Source of the DNA: Spirochaetota bacterium
GTDB taxonomy: Bacteria; Spirochaetota; Spirochaetia; Treponematales; Rectinemataceae
Length of the DNA: 49,284 bases
NCBI GenBank assembly: GCA_029778945.1
Contig: JAKPBN010000400.1
Span: 1-49,284, forward strand
Direction of reading: 5' to 3'
The translations under genes and the position numbers were made by a program. This document shows, one piece after another, positions 40,001 through 48,853 of the stretch. The notes below the pieces were generated by a model, which worked only from the letters and a program-made list of their open reading frames with translations, did not search any database and had not been told where the DNA came from. The stretch's first letter is position 1; each line of letters begins with the position of its first letter.

Positions 40001-42523
40001 GATCTCGCTCTCGTAGACCCGGGCCTCCTCGAGGATGCCGGGCTTGCGGCCGTGGACCCAGGCCGCTGCCACCGCGAGGCGCTCGTAGCTGCCCGAGAGG
40101 CAGGTCGCCTCGGCCACGGCCACCTCGAGGGCCAGGGCCAGGGCGGCTCCGCCATCCTCGCCCTTGTCCCGGCCTGCGACAATGTCCTCGAGGGCGTCGA
40201 GGCCCGCGTCCAGGTAGCTCAGGGCCGCCCTGAACGCTCCCTGGCCCAGGGCCCTCTTTCCGGCCGCCAGGTGGATCCCCGCGGCCTCGAGGGCCGCGGC
40301 CCTGTCCGGGGCCGGGCCAGAGCGCGCCAGCTGGCCAGAGATGTCATAGAGCCGGTCCGCCTCGCTATGGCCATGCCGGGCTGAGAGGAGGGCCCGGGCG
40401 ATCTTCCGGTGGATCCCGGGCCGATCGTTTTCCGGTAGGAGGGCATAGGCCGCCTGCCTGACCCGGTCATGGACAAAGCCGTAGCTGTCGGGACCCTTGG
40501 CTACGACATAGCCAAGGTCCACGGCCCTGTCCGCGGCCAGGCCCAGGACCTCGGGCCTTCTCCCGCAGATGATGCCCAAGCTATCCAGGTCGAATTGGCC
40601 GGCGAGACAGGCCCCATACCTGAGGACATCCAGGATGGGCGCCTCGAGGTCCCGCATGTTCCCGGCCAGGAGATCTATCACGCCCGCGGCGGGAGGGAGG
40701 CTTTCCAGCCCTGGCCTGTCCCAGGTCCACTTATTGGCCTTGCCGTCCCAGGCGATGCCGCCCTTTTCCACGAGGTGGGCCAGGGCCCGGCGGATATAGA
40801 AGGCGTTGCCCCCGGTTCGCTTTTCCAGGATGTCCGCCAGGCCCTGGGCCTCGCCCTGGGGGAGGCTTAGGGCGGCCTGGATAAAGGCTTCCACGTCCCT
40901 TCGCCCCAGGGGGGCCAGGGCGAGGATCCTATGGCTCCTGCCTCCCCGGGCCGCGGCGGCGGTGAGGGCTGGAAGGCCCTCCCAACCCGGGCGGTGGCTA
41001 CAGACAAAGAGGCAGGACCCCAGGTCCTCGGCCTCCAGGAGGCTGAGGAGGAGGTCCTGGGACTCGGGGTCCATCCACTGGAGGTCATCGAGGAAGAGCA
41101 CTAGGCTCCTGGCCTGTCGGGGTCCTCGGCTGGAGTGGTCCTGGCCCTCCCGGCCTTGCCCCCCGCCCTTGCCGGTGAGGGCCTTGAGAAAGGATTGGAA
41201 GGCCCCATGGATGCGGTTTTTCGCCGCCCCATCCTCCAGGGCCGGGGGCTCTGGCCCTACCCCCAGGATAGGGGAAAGGCCGGGCACAAAGCTTGAGAGG
41301 AGCCTTGCCTCGGAGCCGCCCGCCGCCTGGACCTCTTCCCTGAGCCCGGCCACCACAAGCTCGTTTTCCATGTATAGGAGGCCCGAGAGGTCCTTAAGGA
41401 GCTCAATCCATGCCGAGTAGGGCTTTGCCTCGCCGAATTCGTCAAAGGCCCCTTCGGCGAAATAGCCCCGAGCCTCGGCGACAGGCTTTTCCAGCTCCCG
41501 GATCAGTGCGGTCTTTCCGGCCCCGGCAGGACCGGAGACGAGGACCAGGCCGCCTCTACCTGCCTCGACCTCGGCCCAGGAGGCCTCCAGGGCCGCAATT
41601 TCCGCATCCCGCCCAAAGAGGCCCTGGGGGAGGCTAAAGCTCTTTCCTCCCTCGGCCCGGCCCAGGCTAATGGCCTCGCGGCGGCCTTTCCGGCCAAGGC
41701 CTTGGGCACAGGCCTCGAGGTCCGAGAGCAGGTCCTCTGCGCCTTGGTACCTATGCTCGGCGGACTTCTCAAGGAGCTTCATCACGATATCCGAAAGGGC
41801 CAGGGGCATGCCCGGCCGCAGCTCCCGGGGCGGCTGGGGCCTAAGGGCAAGGTGGCCATGGATAATGCCTAGGGCGTCGGAGGAGACAAAGGGTGGATGG
41901 CCGCAGATCAAGCAATAGAGGACGGTGCCCAGGCTGTAGTAGTCGCTCCGGTGGTCGAGGGGGCGGTTGATCCGGCCCGTCCTCTCGGGGGAAAAGCTTG
42001 CCAGGGATTCCTGGAGGAGCTCTGGGTCGAGCCAGCGGGAGGCTTCCCCTCCCAGGGGCGAGGCATCGTCCAGGTCGAGAAGGCTGACCGAGGAGCCGTC
42101 GGGGGATGCCAGGAAGCTGGCCCTGCCAACACTCCTCAAGAGGACACCCTGGCGGTGGAGGGCGTCAATCCTTCGCACGAGGCCCTGGGCCAGGTCGAGG
42201 ACGAGGGGCCAATCCAGTCCGGGCGAGAGGCTTTCCAGGGGGAGGCCGCCGGGATCGGCAAAGGCTATGGCCAGGCCATGGTCCCTTTCCTCGATCCCAA
42301 GGATCCGGGGCATGTCCTTCCCGGCGAGGCTGTCGAGGAGGGCCTTTTGCCTATTGGCCCTTTGCCTAGCCTGGGCCGTCCCGGTCCCGGGAGCCAGGAC
42401 CTTGAGGATGAGGGAGGGGCGGCCCTCGGCGGCCGGGATCCTGAGGAGTCGCCGGGGGCCGGCCTCAATAAGGATTTCCCAGGCTTGGCCTGCTTCGATC
42501 AAGTCCACTCCAGCCTCCGCCAT
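37079..42523 (-). CDS. Giant hybrid sensor: pseudokinase - AAA ATPase - GAF - PAS - HisKA_2 histidine kinase
   Basis: About 1,814 residues, no membrane segment. A Ser/Thr-kinase-like domain covers about 15-270: the VAIK-type Lys41 and the SPERTGRINRPLDHRSDYYSLG activation/APE region are present, but the catalytic HRD is LRSVGRASF (129-137) and DFG is LDLDD (150-154), so it is probably a pseudokinase. An ORC1/AAA_16-type ATPase follows with GPAGAGKT at 331-338 and LVLFLDDLQWMD as Walker B, then a long helical repeat region (about 750-1280), GAF (about 1305-1460), PAS (about 1480-1600) and HisKA_2 with His1611 in YHRTKNN plus HATPase_c. It follows the SBP-type kinase and precedes the receiver. 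The promoter sits so close to the ATG that a GTG at 42508 with GGAGG before it may be the true start. Confidence 0.9.
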   Translation of the reverse strand: MAEAGVDLIEAGQAWEILIEAGPRRLLRIPAAEGRPSLILKVLAPGTGTAQARQRANRQKALLDSLAGKDMPRILGIEERDHGLAIAFADPGGLPLESLSPGLDWPLVLDLAQGLVRRIDALHRQGVLLRSVGRASFLASPDGSSVSLLDLDDASPLGGEASRWLDPELLQESLASFSPERTGRINRPLDHRSDYYSLGTVLYCLICGHPPFVSSDALGIIHGHLALRPQPPRELRPGMPLALSDIVMKLLEKSAEHRYQGAEDLLSDLEACAQGLGRKGRREAISLGRAEGGKSFSLPQGLFGRDAEIAALEASWAEVEAGRGGLVLVSGPAGAGKTALIRELEKPVAEARGYFAEGAFDEFGEAKPYSAWIELLKDLSGLLYMENELVVAGLREEVQAAGGSEARLLSSFVPGLSPILGVGPEPPALEDGAAKNRIHGAFQSFLKALTGKGGGQGREGQDHSSRGPRQARSLVLFLDDLQWMDPESQDLLLSLLEAEDLGSCLFVCSHRPGWEGLPALTAAAARGGRSHRILALAPLGRRDVEAFIQAALSLPQGEAQGLADILEKRTGGNAFYIRRALAHLVEKGGIAWDGKANKWTWDRPGLESLPPAAGVIDLLAGNMRDLEAPILDVLRYGACLAGQFDLDSLGIICGRRPEVLGLAADRAVDLGYVVAKGPDSYGFVHDRVRQAAYALLPENDRPGIHRKIARALLSARHGHSEADRLYDISGQLARSGPAPDRAAALEAAGIHLAAGKRALGQGAFRAALSYLDAGLDALEDIVAGRDKGEDGGAALALALEVAVAEATCLSGSYERLAVAAAWVHGRKPGILEEARVYESEIKALTAQGELREALALGLRVLSLLGLDLPLEPTMEEARAAIEASRAELARLGLGALAGLGPCKEERQKAIMGILGTIGEPAYVAAPGLLVVWASTIALQSMHHGTAPVSPFAYAAFGLVLCASGSWIEEGYALGRLAVELAARPEGRPVRCRVLNIFGCMISPTVRPLAESLEILGEGGRMARLTGDYTSGAFALFNQGIYAFYSGEALPRLAERLRINRGLVRALGQPLVAGWVQVQERMVALLEGQDAGDLDTQSWEAKALAAKDMTGLAYFHLWELLLARFRNDRVAMELEAARTRSYLAAIQGTFGRPVFSLHEALVLLDQGIEGTDPRIVEDLGSLQGLARLAPGNYAHKLALIEASLLRSRGEGSLAIKAWEEAAREASEGGFLAEAALALGLEADYLGGEGLPELAASARERARAQARLWGLRLGPLASAIQGDQDLDAGDADLDALSLLKASQSISREIEYGSLVASLMDLAVENAGSSRGVLVLEREDGPWIEAISGNSAPARPAASSGLVPETVLAAARRRKESFIVDDALADAAFGLDPFVASHRIHSILCVPILARAEALGLIYLENDLAPGSFTPARARVIEALASQAAISIENARVVERLRESERRLKESEERYRTLFEEAPDAILVYDHGLDRFVDANPNAEILFECGRERLLTLGPRDFYAPDQPDGIEVARSVAVNDASALAGEEVTVERRILLPREGGPAKIKVCEVRLSRIPLSDKPLVRASYIDVTLRKEAEASLKTALADKESLIRELYHRTKNNMQVISALLANHAESSDGRMPSEVFQDMEGRIYSMSLVHEMLYSSRDLSRIDFAAYLGRLCGLVVSGYLPREGGKDGGIELKVEAEPLPLLFDLAVPCGLIANELVTNALKYAFGPKGRGRILVGLGLSPEGRIELKVEDDGRGLPEGFDPERDGHTGLQTVYAIGVHQLKGQVRIQPREGGGTRCLVSFPNEGYSPRV

Positions 42524-42524
42524 G

Positions 42525-42552
42525 ACTATAGTCGGAGGAGGCTAAAAAGCAA
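42525..42552 (-). promoter_or_regulatory. Promoter immediately before the giant sensor kinase
   Basis: On the - strand TTGCTT (42552-42547), 16 bp, TATAGT (42530-42525). The annotated ATG at 42523 begins only 1 nt after the -10 box, so transcription would start inside the gene at about 42518. GGAGG followed by the in-frame GTG at 42508 would then be the first usable start. Confidence 0.6.
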
Positions 42553-42579
42553 TCCTTGGAAGGCCGCCCCCGCCAAGGC

Positions 42580-44175
42580 CTAGACCCGGGCCGTATAGAG
42601 GTCCGTGGGTATCTCCAGGGACCAATGGAGTCCATCCCTGCTTTCCATGGCGATCTTGCCCATCAGTTGCCCCTCCACAAGGCCATGGATCAGGGATAGG
42701 CCAAAGCTGCCGGGCTTGTGGAGGTCCATGTCCAGGGGGGCGCCTATGCCGTTGTCATCCAGGTCCAGGCTGATCAAGCCCGGCGCCTTTTCCTCGAGCC
42801 TGATGGAGATCCTGCCCCTCCTGCCCTCGGGAAAGGCGTGCTTGATGGAGTTGGTCAAAAGCTCGTTGAGCACGATGCCCAGGGGCATGGCCGTGTCCAG
42901 GAGGACCGGGATGTCGGCGATGTCCAGGCTGAGGGAGATCCTGCCGTCCTCGTTCCCATAGCCCCGGAAGAGGAGCCGCGCGAGCCTCTCGATGAATTCC
43001 TTGATCGAGATGCGCGAGAGGTCCCCGGAGCTGTAGAGCATCTCATGCACGAGGGCTATCGCCTGGATCCGCTCAACTGTGTCCTTTGCCAGGATCTGGA
43101 CCTCCTGGTTTTCCGGATAGTCCAGGGCCTGGAGGGATACAATGCTGCGCACAACGTGCATCGTGTTCTTGGTGCGGTGGTGGAGCTCCTTGAGGAGGGT
43201 CTCCTTTTCCCTGAGGGATTGGGTGAGGCATTCCTGGGACTTCCGGTGCTCGGCTATCTCGGCCTCAAGGTGGACGGTGCGCTGCCTGACCCTGGTCCTG
43301 AGGAGGACTGTCCGGGCGAGCAGGATGAGGCCACATAGGACAAGGCCTCCGATTCCCCAGAGGAGCCAGCGGGGGATGGCCGTGGCGGCCGCCGGAAGCG
43401 CCCATTTCCGGTAGGCAAGACTATAGAAGGAGTTGGGGTTGCCGACCATTCCCTCCATGAGGCGGTCGATGCCCTCGATCAGGTCGGTGTTCCTTCCCCG
43501 GAGGGCCGAGAATTCCAGCTCCATAGGGCCAAAGCTGATAGGGGTTATGGCCACTGGGTAGGATTTCGCGAGCTCGTTTCCCAGGGAGTATATGCAGACC
43601 CCCGCGTCGACCGAGCCCTCGGCGATGGCGCGCATCACGGCCTCGTTGTCGTCGGTGAGGACCATTTCGCAGTGGACCCCGAAGGAGGAGACATAGTCCT
43701 CAAAGGCGGTTGTGAAGATGCTGCCCCTGAGGGCCGCGACCTGCTTGCCCTGGAGGTCATGGATCGTGTGGAGGGCAAAGCGGGGATTCGAGAAAAGGAC
43801 TCCGCTGTCAATATAGATCGCGTTCTTGCTGAACTGGTATTTCCGGGCCCGCTCCGGGGTAAAGGAGATGGCGGGCATGAGGTCTATCTCGCCCCTATCC
43901 AGGCGCTCGAGGCTCTCGCTCCAGGTTCCGCGGACATACTGGACTTTCCAGTCCAACTTGCCGGCAAAATACGAGATTAGCTCGGGGAAGAGGCCGATCG
44001 GCTTGCCGTTGGCCTCCCCCACGAGGGGGGCCGCGGGAAAGAGGGCCACCCTGACTAGGCGCGCCTCCCCCTGGAGGGCCCCCCCGCGAGGAAGGGAAGG
44101 AGGAGGAGGACGGCGAGCCTTGCCCGGGCTGGATGGGATCGATGGAACCCAGGTCCTGCTTTCTTCGTGACGCAC
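42580..44175 (-). CDS. Periplasmic-binding-domain sensor histidine kinase (SBP_bac_3, HisKA_2), N-terminus probably frameshifted
   Basis: 531 residues as read from the GTG at 44175. An extracytoplasmic SBP_bac_3 domain lies at about 38-260 (RVALFPAAPLVGEANGKPIG to NPNSFYSLAY), a membrane helix at about 269-291, then HisKA_2 with His333 in LHHRTKNTMHVV and HATPase_c with LNELLTNSIKHAF and DDNGIGAP. The first 35 residues in this frame are a poor signal peptide. In the next frame, from the ATG at 44177, a good one reads RARLAVLLLLPFLAGG. The two frames meet at a G7 run (C7 at 44079-44085). It is the first gene of the three-gene signalling cluster. Confidence 0.85.
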   Translation of the reverse strand: MRHEESRTWVPSIPSSPGKARRPPPPSLPRGGALQGEARLVRVALFPAAPLVGEANGKPIGLFPELISYFAGKLDWKVQYVRGTWSESLERLDRGEIDLMPAISFTPERARKYQFSKNAIYIDSGVLFSNPRFALHTIHDLQGKQVAALRGSIFTTAFEDYVSSFGVHCEMVLTDDNEAVMRAIAEGSVDAGVCIYSLGNELAKSYPVAITPISFGPMELEFSALRGRNTDLIEGIDRLMEGMVGNPNSFYSLAYRKWALPAAATAIPRWLLWGIGGLVLCGLILLARTVLLRTRVRQRTVHLEAEIAEHRKSQECLTQSLREKETLLKELHHRTKNTMHVVRSIVSLQALDYPENQEVQILAKDTVERIQAIALVHEMLYSSGDLSRISIKEFIERLARLLFRGYGNEDGRISLSLDIADIPVLLDTAMPLGIVLNELLTNSIKHAFPEGRRGRISIRLEEKAPGLISLDLDDNGIGAPLDMDLHKPGSFGLSLIHGLVEGQLMGKIAMESRDGLHWSLEIPTDLYTARV

Positions 44176-44187
44176 ATTCCACCATCA

Positions 44188-44216
44188 AGTATGTCCCGGG
44201 GTATGGCTCTACGCAA
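44188..44216 (-). promoter_or_regulatory. Promoter of the signalling cluster
   Basis: On the - strand TTGCGT (44216-44211), 17 bp, CATACT (44193-44188). The ATG at 44177 follows after 10 nt, leaving a leader of about 3 nt and no room for a Shine-Dalgarno upstream of the start point. Confidence 0.5.
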
Positions 44217-44402
44217 GGGCTGGGCTATCCAATACGAGTATTCGACCCCGGGGCGAAGCCTAGAGCAGCGTTAGGCACGGACCAAATAGGCTTTTCTATT
44301 CGATGAGTACAATTAATCATTCCTGCCCATCGCTCCAATTCACTCCGTGTCTCTGCGCCTCCGTGGTTGCCTTGTCTTTCTTTTTCTCTCCGCCTTCCTT
44401 AG

Positions 44403-44431
44403 GGGCTAACCGCCACTATGGGCTAACCGCC
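44403..44431. repeat. 12-bp direct repeat around the ilvB stop codon
   Basis: GGGCTAACCGCC occurs at 44403-44414 and again at 44420-44431. The ilvB stop codon lies between the copies, so the repeat looks like a small duplication of the gene end. Confidence 0.6.
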
Positions 44432-46089
44432 TCCAGAACCTGGTCGGCTATATGCTTTCCCGGGGGCACGATGGGGAGGACCTCCTCGTCCCGGCCAATG
44501 CCGCAGTCGATCAGGGCTGGGCCGCCTACGGCAAAGGCCGCGTCCAGGGCCGCACCGAGCTCCTCGGGACTCTGCGCGCTGAAGCCTGGAATGCCGTAGG
44601 CCTCGGCGAGCTTCACGAAATCCGGTCCCCGGTCCATCATGGTCTCTGAAAACCGGCCCTCGTAGAAAAGCTTCTGCCATTGCCTGACCATGCCCAGGAC
44701 GCCGTTGTTGGCCACAATTATGACAATTGGCAAGCGGTAGTGGGAGATCGTGGCCAGCTCGGCGCAGTTCATCCTGAAGGAGCCGTCCCCCGCAATGTGG
44801 ACGACCCGGCGGCCGGGATTGCCGACCTGGGCCCCGATAGCGGCCCCCGTGCCAAAGCCCATGGCTCCGAGGCCGCCGGAGGAGATGAAGGTCCTGGGCC
44901 TGGAGAAGGGATAGTACTGGGCGGTCCACATCTGGTGCTGGCCCACCTCGGTCGTGATGATGGCCTCCTCGCCGGCCCGCCTGGCCACCTCCTCCATGAG
45001 TTGGTCCGGGGCTATCTTTCCGGGGCTTCGAGGAGGCCGGGGGGTGCCGGCCTTCCAGGCCTCGACCTCGGCCATCCAGGCCGCCCTCGTGGCCCGGGGC
45101 AGGCGGTCAAGGAGGGCGTCGAGGACCTCGGGCAGCTCGCCCACGAGGCCCACGTCGCAATAGACGTTCTTGCCTATCTCCGCGGGGTCGATGTCTAGGT
45201 GGATCACCCGGGCATCCTGGGCAAAGCGGGCGGCGTCGCAGATCACCCGGTCGGAAAAGCGGGCGCCCACGGCCAGGATGAGGTCGGCCCGGTGGGCGGC
45301 CAGGTTGGAGGCCCTGGTCCCGTGCATCCCGACCATGCCCGTGCAGCGGGGGTGGCGGGAGGGGAAGCCCCCGTGGCCCATGAGGGTCAGGGCCACCGGT
45401 ATGTCGAGGGCATCGGCCAGGGCGGCGACCCTCGTGCCCGAGCCCGTGCCCACGACCCCGCCCCCGGAGAGGATAAGGGGCCTCTCGGCCTCGCAGATGA
45501 GGCGGACGGCCTCGGCGAGCTCGGCCTCGGAGGGGAAGCGCCTAGGGCCGGCTTCCAGGGCCGGGGCCGGCTCCCAGTGGGCGGTCTTGACCGTGATGTC
45601 CTTGGGTATGTCCACGAGGACGGGGCCGGGCCTCCCTGAGACGGCTATGGCAAAGGCCTCCCGCATCGTCGAGGCCAGGTCCTCGACCCGCCTCACGATG
45701 TAGTTGTGCTTGGTTATGGGCATGGTGACTCCGGTTATGCTCACCTCCTGGAAGGAGTCCCGGCCGAGAAGGTGGGAGGAGACATTGCAGGTGATGGCCA
45801 CGAGGGGGGAGGAGTCCATGTAGGCCGCGGCTATCCCGGTCACGAGGTTGGTGGCCCCGGGGCCCGAGGTGGCCAGGACCACCCCCGGGCGGCCCGTGGC
45901 CCGGGCATAGCCGTCGGCCGCGTGGGCCGCCCCCTGCTCGTGGGCGGTCAGGATGTGGCGGATCCTGCCTGCGTTGTTGTAGAGCTCGTCGTAGACATTG
46001 AGGATCGAGCCGCCAGGGTAGCCAAAGACCGTGTCCACACCCTGCTCCACAAGGCATTCTATCACGATGCGTGCGCCCGAATAGATCAT
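44416..46089 (-). CDS. ilvB: Acetolactate synthase, large (catalytic) subunit
   Basis: 557 residues. Condenses two pyruvates, or pyruvate and 2-ketobutyrate, the first common step of valine and isoleucine synthesis. [18 protein letters not shown] opens the ThDP-binding half; Glu48 equivalent is in [37 protein letters not shown]...VANN is the ThDP/Mg motif (GDG...NN). The FAD-type central domain is present. No ilvN (regulatory subunit) gene is adjacent: after the stop there is a 238-bp spacer and an unrelated kinase. The start overlaps the ilvD stop as ATGA, with GGAGGT upstream. Confidence 0.94.
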   Translation of the reverse strand: MIYSGARIVIECLVEQGVDTVFGYPGGSILNVYDELYNNAGRIRHILTAHEQGAAHAADGYARATGRPGVVLATSGPGATNLVTGIAAAYMDSSPLVAITCNVSSHLLGRDSFQEVSITGVTMPITKHNYIVRRVEDLASTMREAFAIAVSGRPGPVLVDIPKDITVKTAHWEPAPALEAGPRRFPSEAELAEAVRLICEAERPLILSGGGVVGTGSGTRVAALADALDIPVALTLMGHGGFPSRHPRCTGMVGMHGTRASNLAAHRADLILAVGARFSDRVICDAARFAQDARVIHLDIDPAEIGKNVYCDVGLVGELPEVLDALLDRLPRATRAAWMAEVEAWKAGTPRPPRSPGKIAPDQLMEEVARRAGEEAIITTEVGQHQMWTAQYYPFSRPRTFISSGGLGAMGFGTGAAIGAQVGNPGRRVVHIAGDGSFRMNCAELATISHYRLPIVIIVANNGVLGMVRQWQKLFYEGRFSETMMDRGPDFVKLAEAYGIPGFSAQSPEELGAALDAAFAVGGPALIDCGIGRDEEVLPIVPPGKHIADQVLEAVSP

Positions 46090-47753
46090 TCACCACCTCC
46101 AAGGACGGCGCCCTGGGCGGCCGAGCCGACCAGTTTCGCATAACGGGCAAGATATCCGGACTTGACCCGGGGCTCAGGGACCGCCAGGGCGGCCTTGCGG
46201 GCGGCCAGTTCGGCCTCCCCGACCAGGAGGTCGAGGCTGCAGGCCTTCATGTCTATCCTGATCCTGTCCCCCTCCTTGACGAGCCCGATGGGTCCCCCCC
46301 GGGCGGCCTCGGGGCTCACATGGCCCACGCAGGCCCCCCGGGTCGCCCCGGAAAAGCGCCCGTCCGTCACGAGGGCCACCTGGGCGTCCAGGCCCATCCC
46401 GGCCAGGGCCGCGGTGGGCGCGAGCATCTCCTTCATCCCCGGGCCGCCCCGGGGGCCTTCCCAGCGGATCACGAGGACGTCTCCGGCCCGGATCGAGCCG
46501 GCGGTTATGGCGGCGTAGGCTTCCTCCTCGGAGTCAAAGACCCGGGCTGGGCCCTCGTGGACCAGCATGTCCGGGGCCACGGCGGAGCGCTTTACCACCG
46601 AGCCCTCGGGGGCCAGGGTGCCCTTGAGCACCGCAAGGCCTCCGGTCGCGGAGCGTGGGGCCGAGGCGGGAAAGATTACCTTTGGATCGAGGTTGCGGCC
46701 CTCTGCGGCTATCTCCCCCAGGGAGAGGCCCGAGACGCTCCTGGCCTGGGCATTGATCAGGCCCAGGGAAGCCAGCTCTCCCAGGACGGCGCTCACCCCG
46801 CCAGCCGCATGGAGGTCCTCCATGTGGTGGGGGCCCGCCGGGGCCAAGCCGCAGAGGTTGGGCACCTTGGCGCTCACCTCGTTGAAAAGGGCCAGGGGGA
46901 GGTCAAGGCCCGCCTCCCGGGCTATGGCCGGGAGGTGGAGGGCAGTGTTGGTCGAGCAGCCCAGGGCCATGTCGATAGCCAGGGCGTTGCGGAAGGCTGC
47001 CTCGTTGAGGAAGGTCCTCGCCCCCTGCCCCGTGGCTATGAGGTCCATGATGGCTGTCCCGGCCTCCTTGGCCAGGCGGACCCGGGCGGCATCCAGGGCC
47101 GGCACAGTCCCATTGCCCGGGAGGGCGATACCCAGGGCCTCGGTGACGCAGTTCATGGAGTTGGCGGTGAACATCCCCGAGCAGGAGCCACAGCCGGGGC
47201 AGGCCGCGTTCTCCAGGCGGCAGAGGTCCTCCTCGGCCATCTTTCCGGCCGCGACGGAGCCCACGGCCTCAAAGACCGTGGAGAGGCTCACGGCCTTGCC
47301 GCCAAAGCGCCCGGCCCGCATGGGCCCTCCAGAGACGAGAACCGTGGGGAGGTCGAGGCGGGCGGCGGCCATGAGCATGCCCGGCACTATCTTGTCGCAA
47401 TTGGGAATGAGAACAAGGCCGTCCAGGGCATGGGCCAGGGCCATGCACTCGATGGAGTCGGCTATCAGCTCCCTTGTGGCCAGGGAATAACGCATGCCCT
47501 CATGGCCCATGGCTATCCCGTCGCAGACCCCGATGGAGGGAAACTCGAAGGGGGTTCCCCCGGCGCTGCGGATCCCGGCCTTGACGGCCTCCGCGAGGCC
47601 CCCGAGGTGGGCATGGCCGGGCACGAGCTCGCTCTCCGCGCTGGCGACCCCCACGAGGGGCCGCTCGAGTTCGGCGTCGGTCAGGCCCATGGCCTTGAAG
47701 AGGGCCCTATGGGGGGCCCGGGCATTTCCTTTCTTGACGGCGTCGCTTTTCAT
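46086..47753 (-). CDS. ilvD: Dihydroxy-acid dehydratase
   Basis: 555 residues. Dehydrates 2,3-dihydroxy acids to 2-keto acids in valine and isoleucine synthesis; contains an iron-sulfur cluster. [11 protein letters not shown] near residue 117 and [11 protein letters not shown] near 187 provide cluster cysteines. [17 protein letters not shown] near 275 and [19 protein letters not shown] near the C-terminus are family signatures. It overlaps leuB upstream (ATGA at 47750-47753) and ilvB downstream (ATGA at 46086-46089), so the order leuD-leuB-ilvD-ilvB is translationally coupled throughout. Confidence 0.95.
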   Translation of the reverse strand: MKSDAVKKGNARAPHRALFKAMGLTDAELERPLVGVASAESELVPGHAHLGGLAEAVKAGIRSAGGTPFEFPSIGVCDGIAMGHEGMRYSLATRELIADSIECMALAHALDGLVLIPNCDKIVPGMLMAAARLDLPTVLVSGGPMRAGRFGGKAVSLSTVFEAVGSVAAGKMAEEDLCRLENAACPGCGSCSGMFTANSMNCVTEALGIALPGNGTVPALDAARVRLAKEAGTAIMDLIATGQGARTFLNEAAFRNALAIDMALGCSTNTALHLPAIAREAGLDLPLALFNEVSAKVPNLCGLAPAGPHHMEDLHAAGGVSAVLGELASLGLINAQARSVSGLSLGEIAAEGRNLDPKVIFPASAPRSATGGLAVLKGTLAPEGSVVKRSAVAPDMLVHEGPARVFDSEEEAYAAITAGSIRAGDVLVIRWEGPRGGPGMKEMLAPTAALAGMGLDAQVALVTDGRFSGATRGACVGHVSPEAARGGPIGLVKEGDRIRIDMKACSLDLLVGEAELAARKAALAVPEPRVKSGYLARYAKLVGSAAQGAVLGGGE

Positions 47754-48849
47754 CTACCGGCCTCCAGCATCGCTTCCGTGACAAGCCTGCCCATCTCCCG
47801 GGTGCCTACGATCTTTTCCGCGGGGTCGCCGGAGTCTATGTCGGCGCAGCGGTAGCCGGCCGCGATAACCCGGCCTACCGCGGCCTCGATGGCCGCCGCC
47901 GCCTTGGCCTCCCCTAGGGAGTGGCTAAGGAGCATGGCGCCCGAGAGGATCGTGGCCAGGGGGTTGGCCTTGTCCTGGCCCGCGATGTCCGGGGCCGAGC
48001 CGTGGATGGGCTCAAAGATCCCCGGTCCGGGCCGGCCGTCGGGGCGGCGGCCGCCCACGCTGGCCGAGGCCAGCATGCCTATCGAGCCCGTGATCATCGC
48101 GGCCTCGTCGGAGAGGATGTCCCCGAACATGTTGCTCGTGGCTATCACGTCAAAGCGCCCGGGAGCCCGTACGAGCTCCATCGCGGCGGCGTCGACGTAG
48201 AGGAAGGAGAGCTCCACTTCGGGCCATTCTGAGGCCATGGCCTTGGCGGTCTCCCTCCAGAGCCGGGAGGACTCAAGGACATTAGCCTTGTCCACCACAC
48301 AAAGTTTTTTCTTCCGGCCCCGGGCGGCGTCAAAGGCCACCCTCAAGAGGCGGGTGATCTCCGGTTTCGAATAACGCTCCGTGTCCCAGGCCGACTCCCC
48401 GTCGGGGGACCTGCCCCGGTCCCCGAAGTAGATCCCCCCGGTGAGCTCCCTCACCACCAGGAGGTCGAGGCCGGTCCCGATCACCGAGGCCTTGAGCGGG
48501 GAAGCCCCCTCGAGGCCCGGAAAGAGCCGGGCCGGCCGCAGGTTGGCGTAGGCCCCAAGCCCTGCCCTAAAGCCAAGCAGGCCTGCCTCGGGCCTCTGGG
48601 CTCCCGGCAGCTTGTCCCATTTGGGCCCCCCCACGGCCCCTAGAAGGACCGCGTCGCTATTTTTGCAGGTCTCGAGGCTGGCCGCGGGGAGGGGGGAGCC
48701 AAAGGCGTCTATCGCCCGGCCCCCCATCGGGGCCTCCCGGTACTCAAGGCTAAAGCCAAAGACCTTGCCCGCCGCGTCGAGGACCTGGATGGCCTCCCGG
48801 ACAACATCGGGGCCTATGCCGTCCCCGGGTATGGTTGCGACGGTGTAGC

Positions 48850-48853
<4 letters not shown>
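47750..48853 (-). CDS. leuB: 3-isopropylmalate dehydrogenase
   Basis: 367 residues. Oxidises and decarboxylates 3-isopropylmalate with NAD+ in leucine synthesis. [13 protein letters not shown] opens the protein. [13 protein letters not shown] near residue 70 and LTGGIYFG hold substrate contacts. [21 protein letters not shown] carries the metal aspartates, and [18 protein letters not shown] is the NAD-binding region. It is typical in length. ATGA overlaps join it to leuD before it and ilvD after it. Confidence 0.95.

Noticed and set aside
46071-47855. Open frame of 594 codons on the + strand opposite ilvD
   Set aside because: GC-rich shadow of ilvD, which has cluster cysteines and all family motifs.
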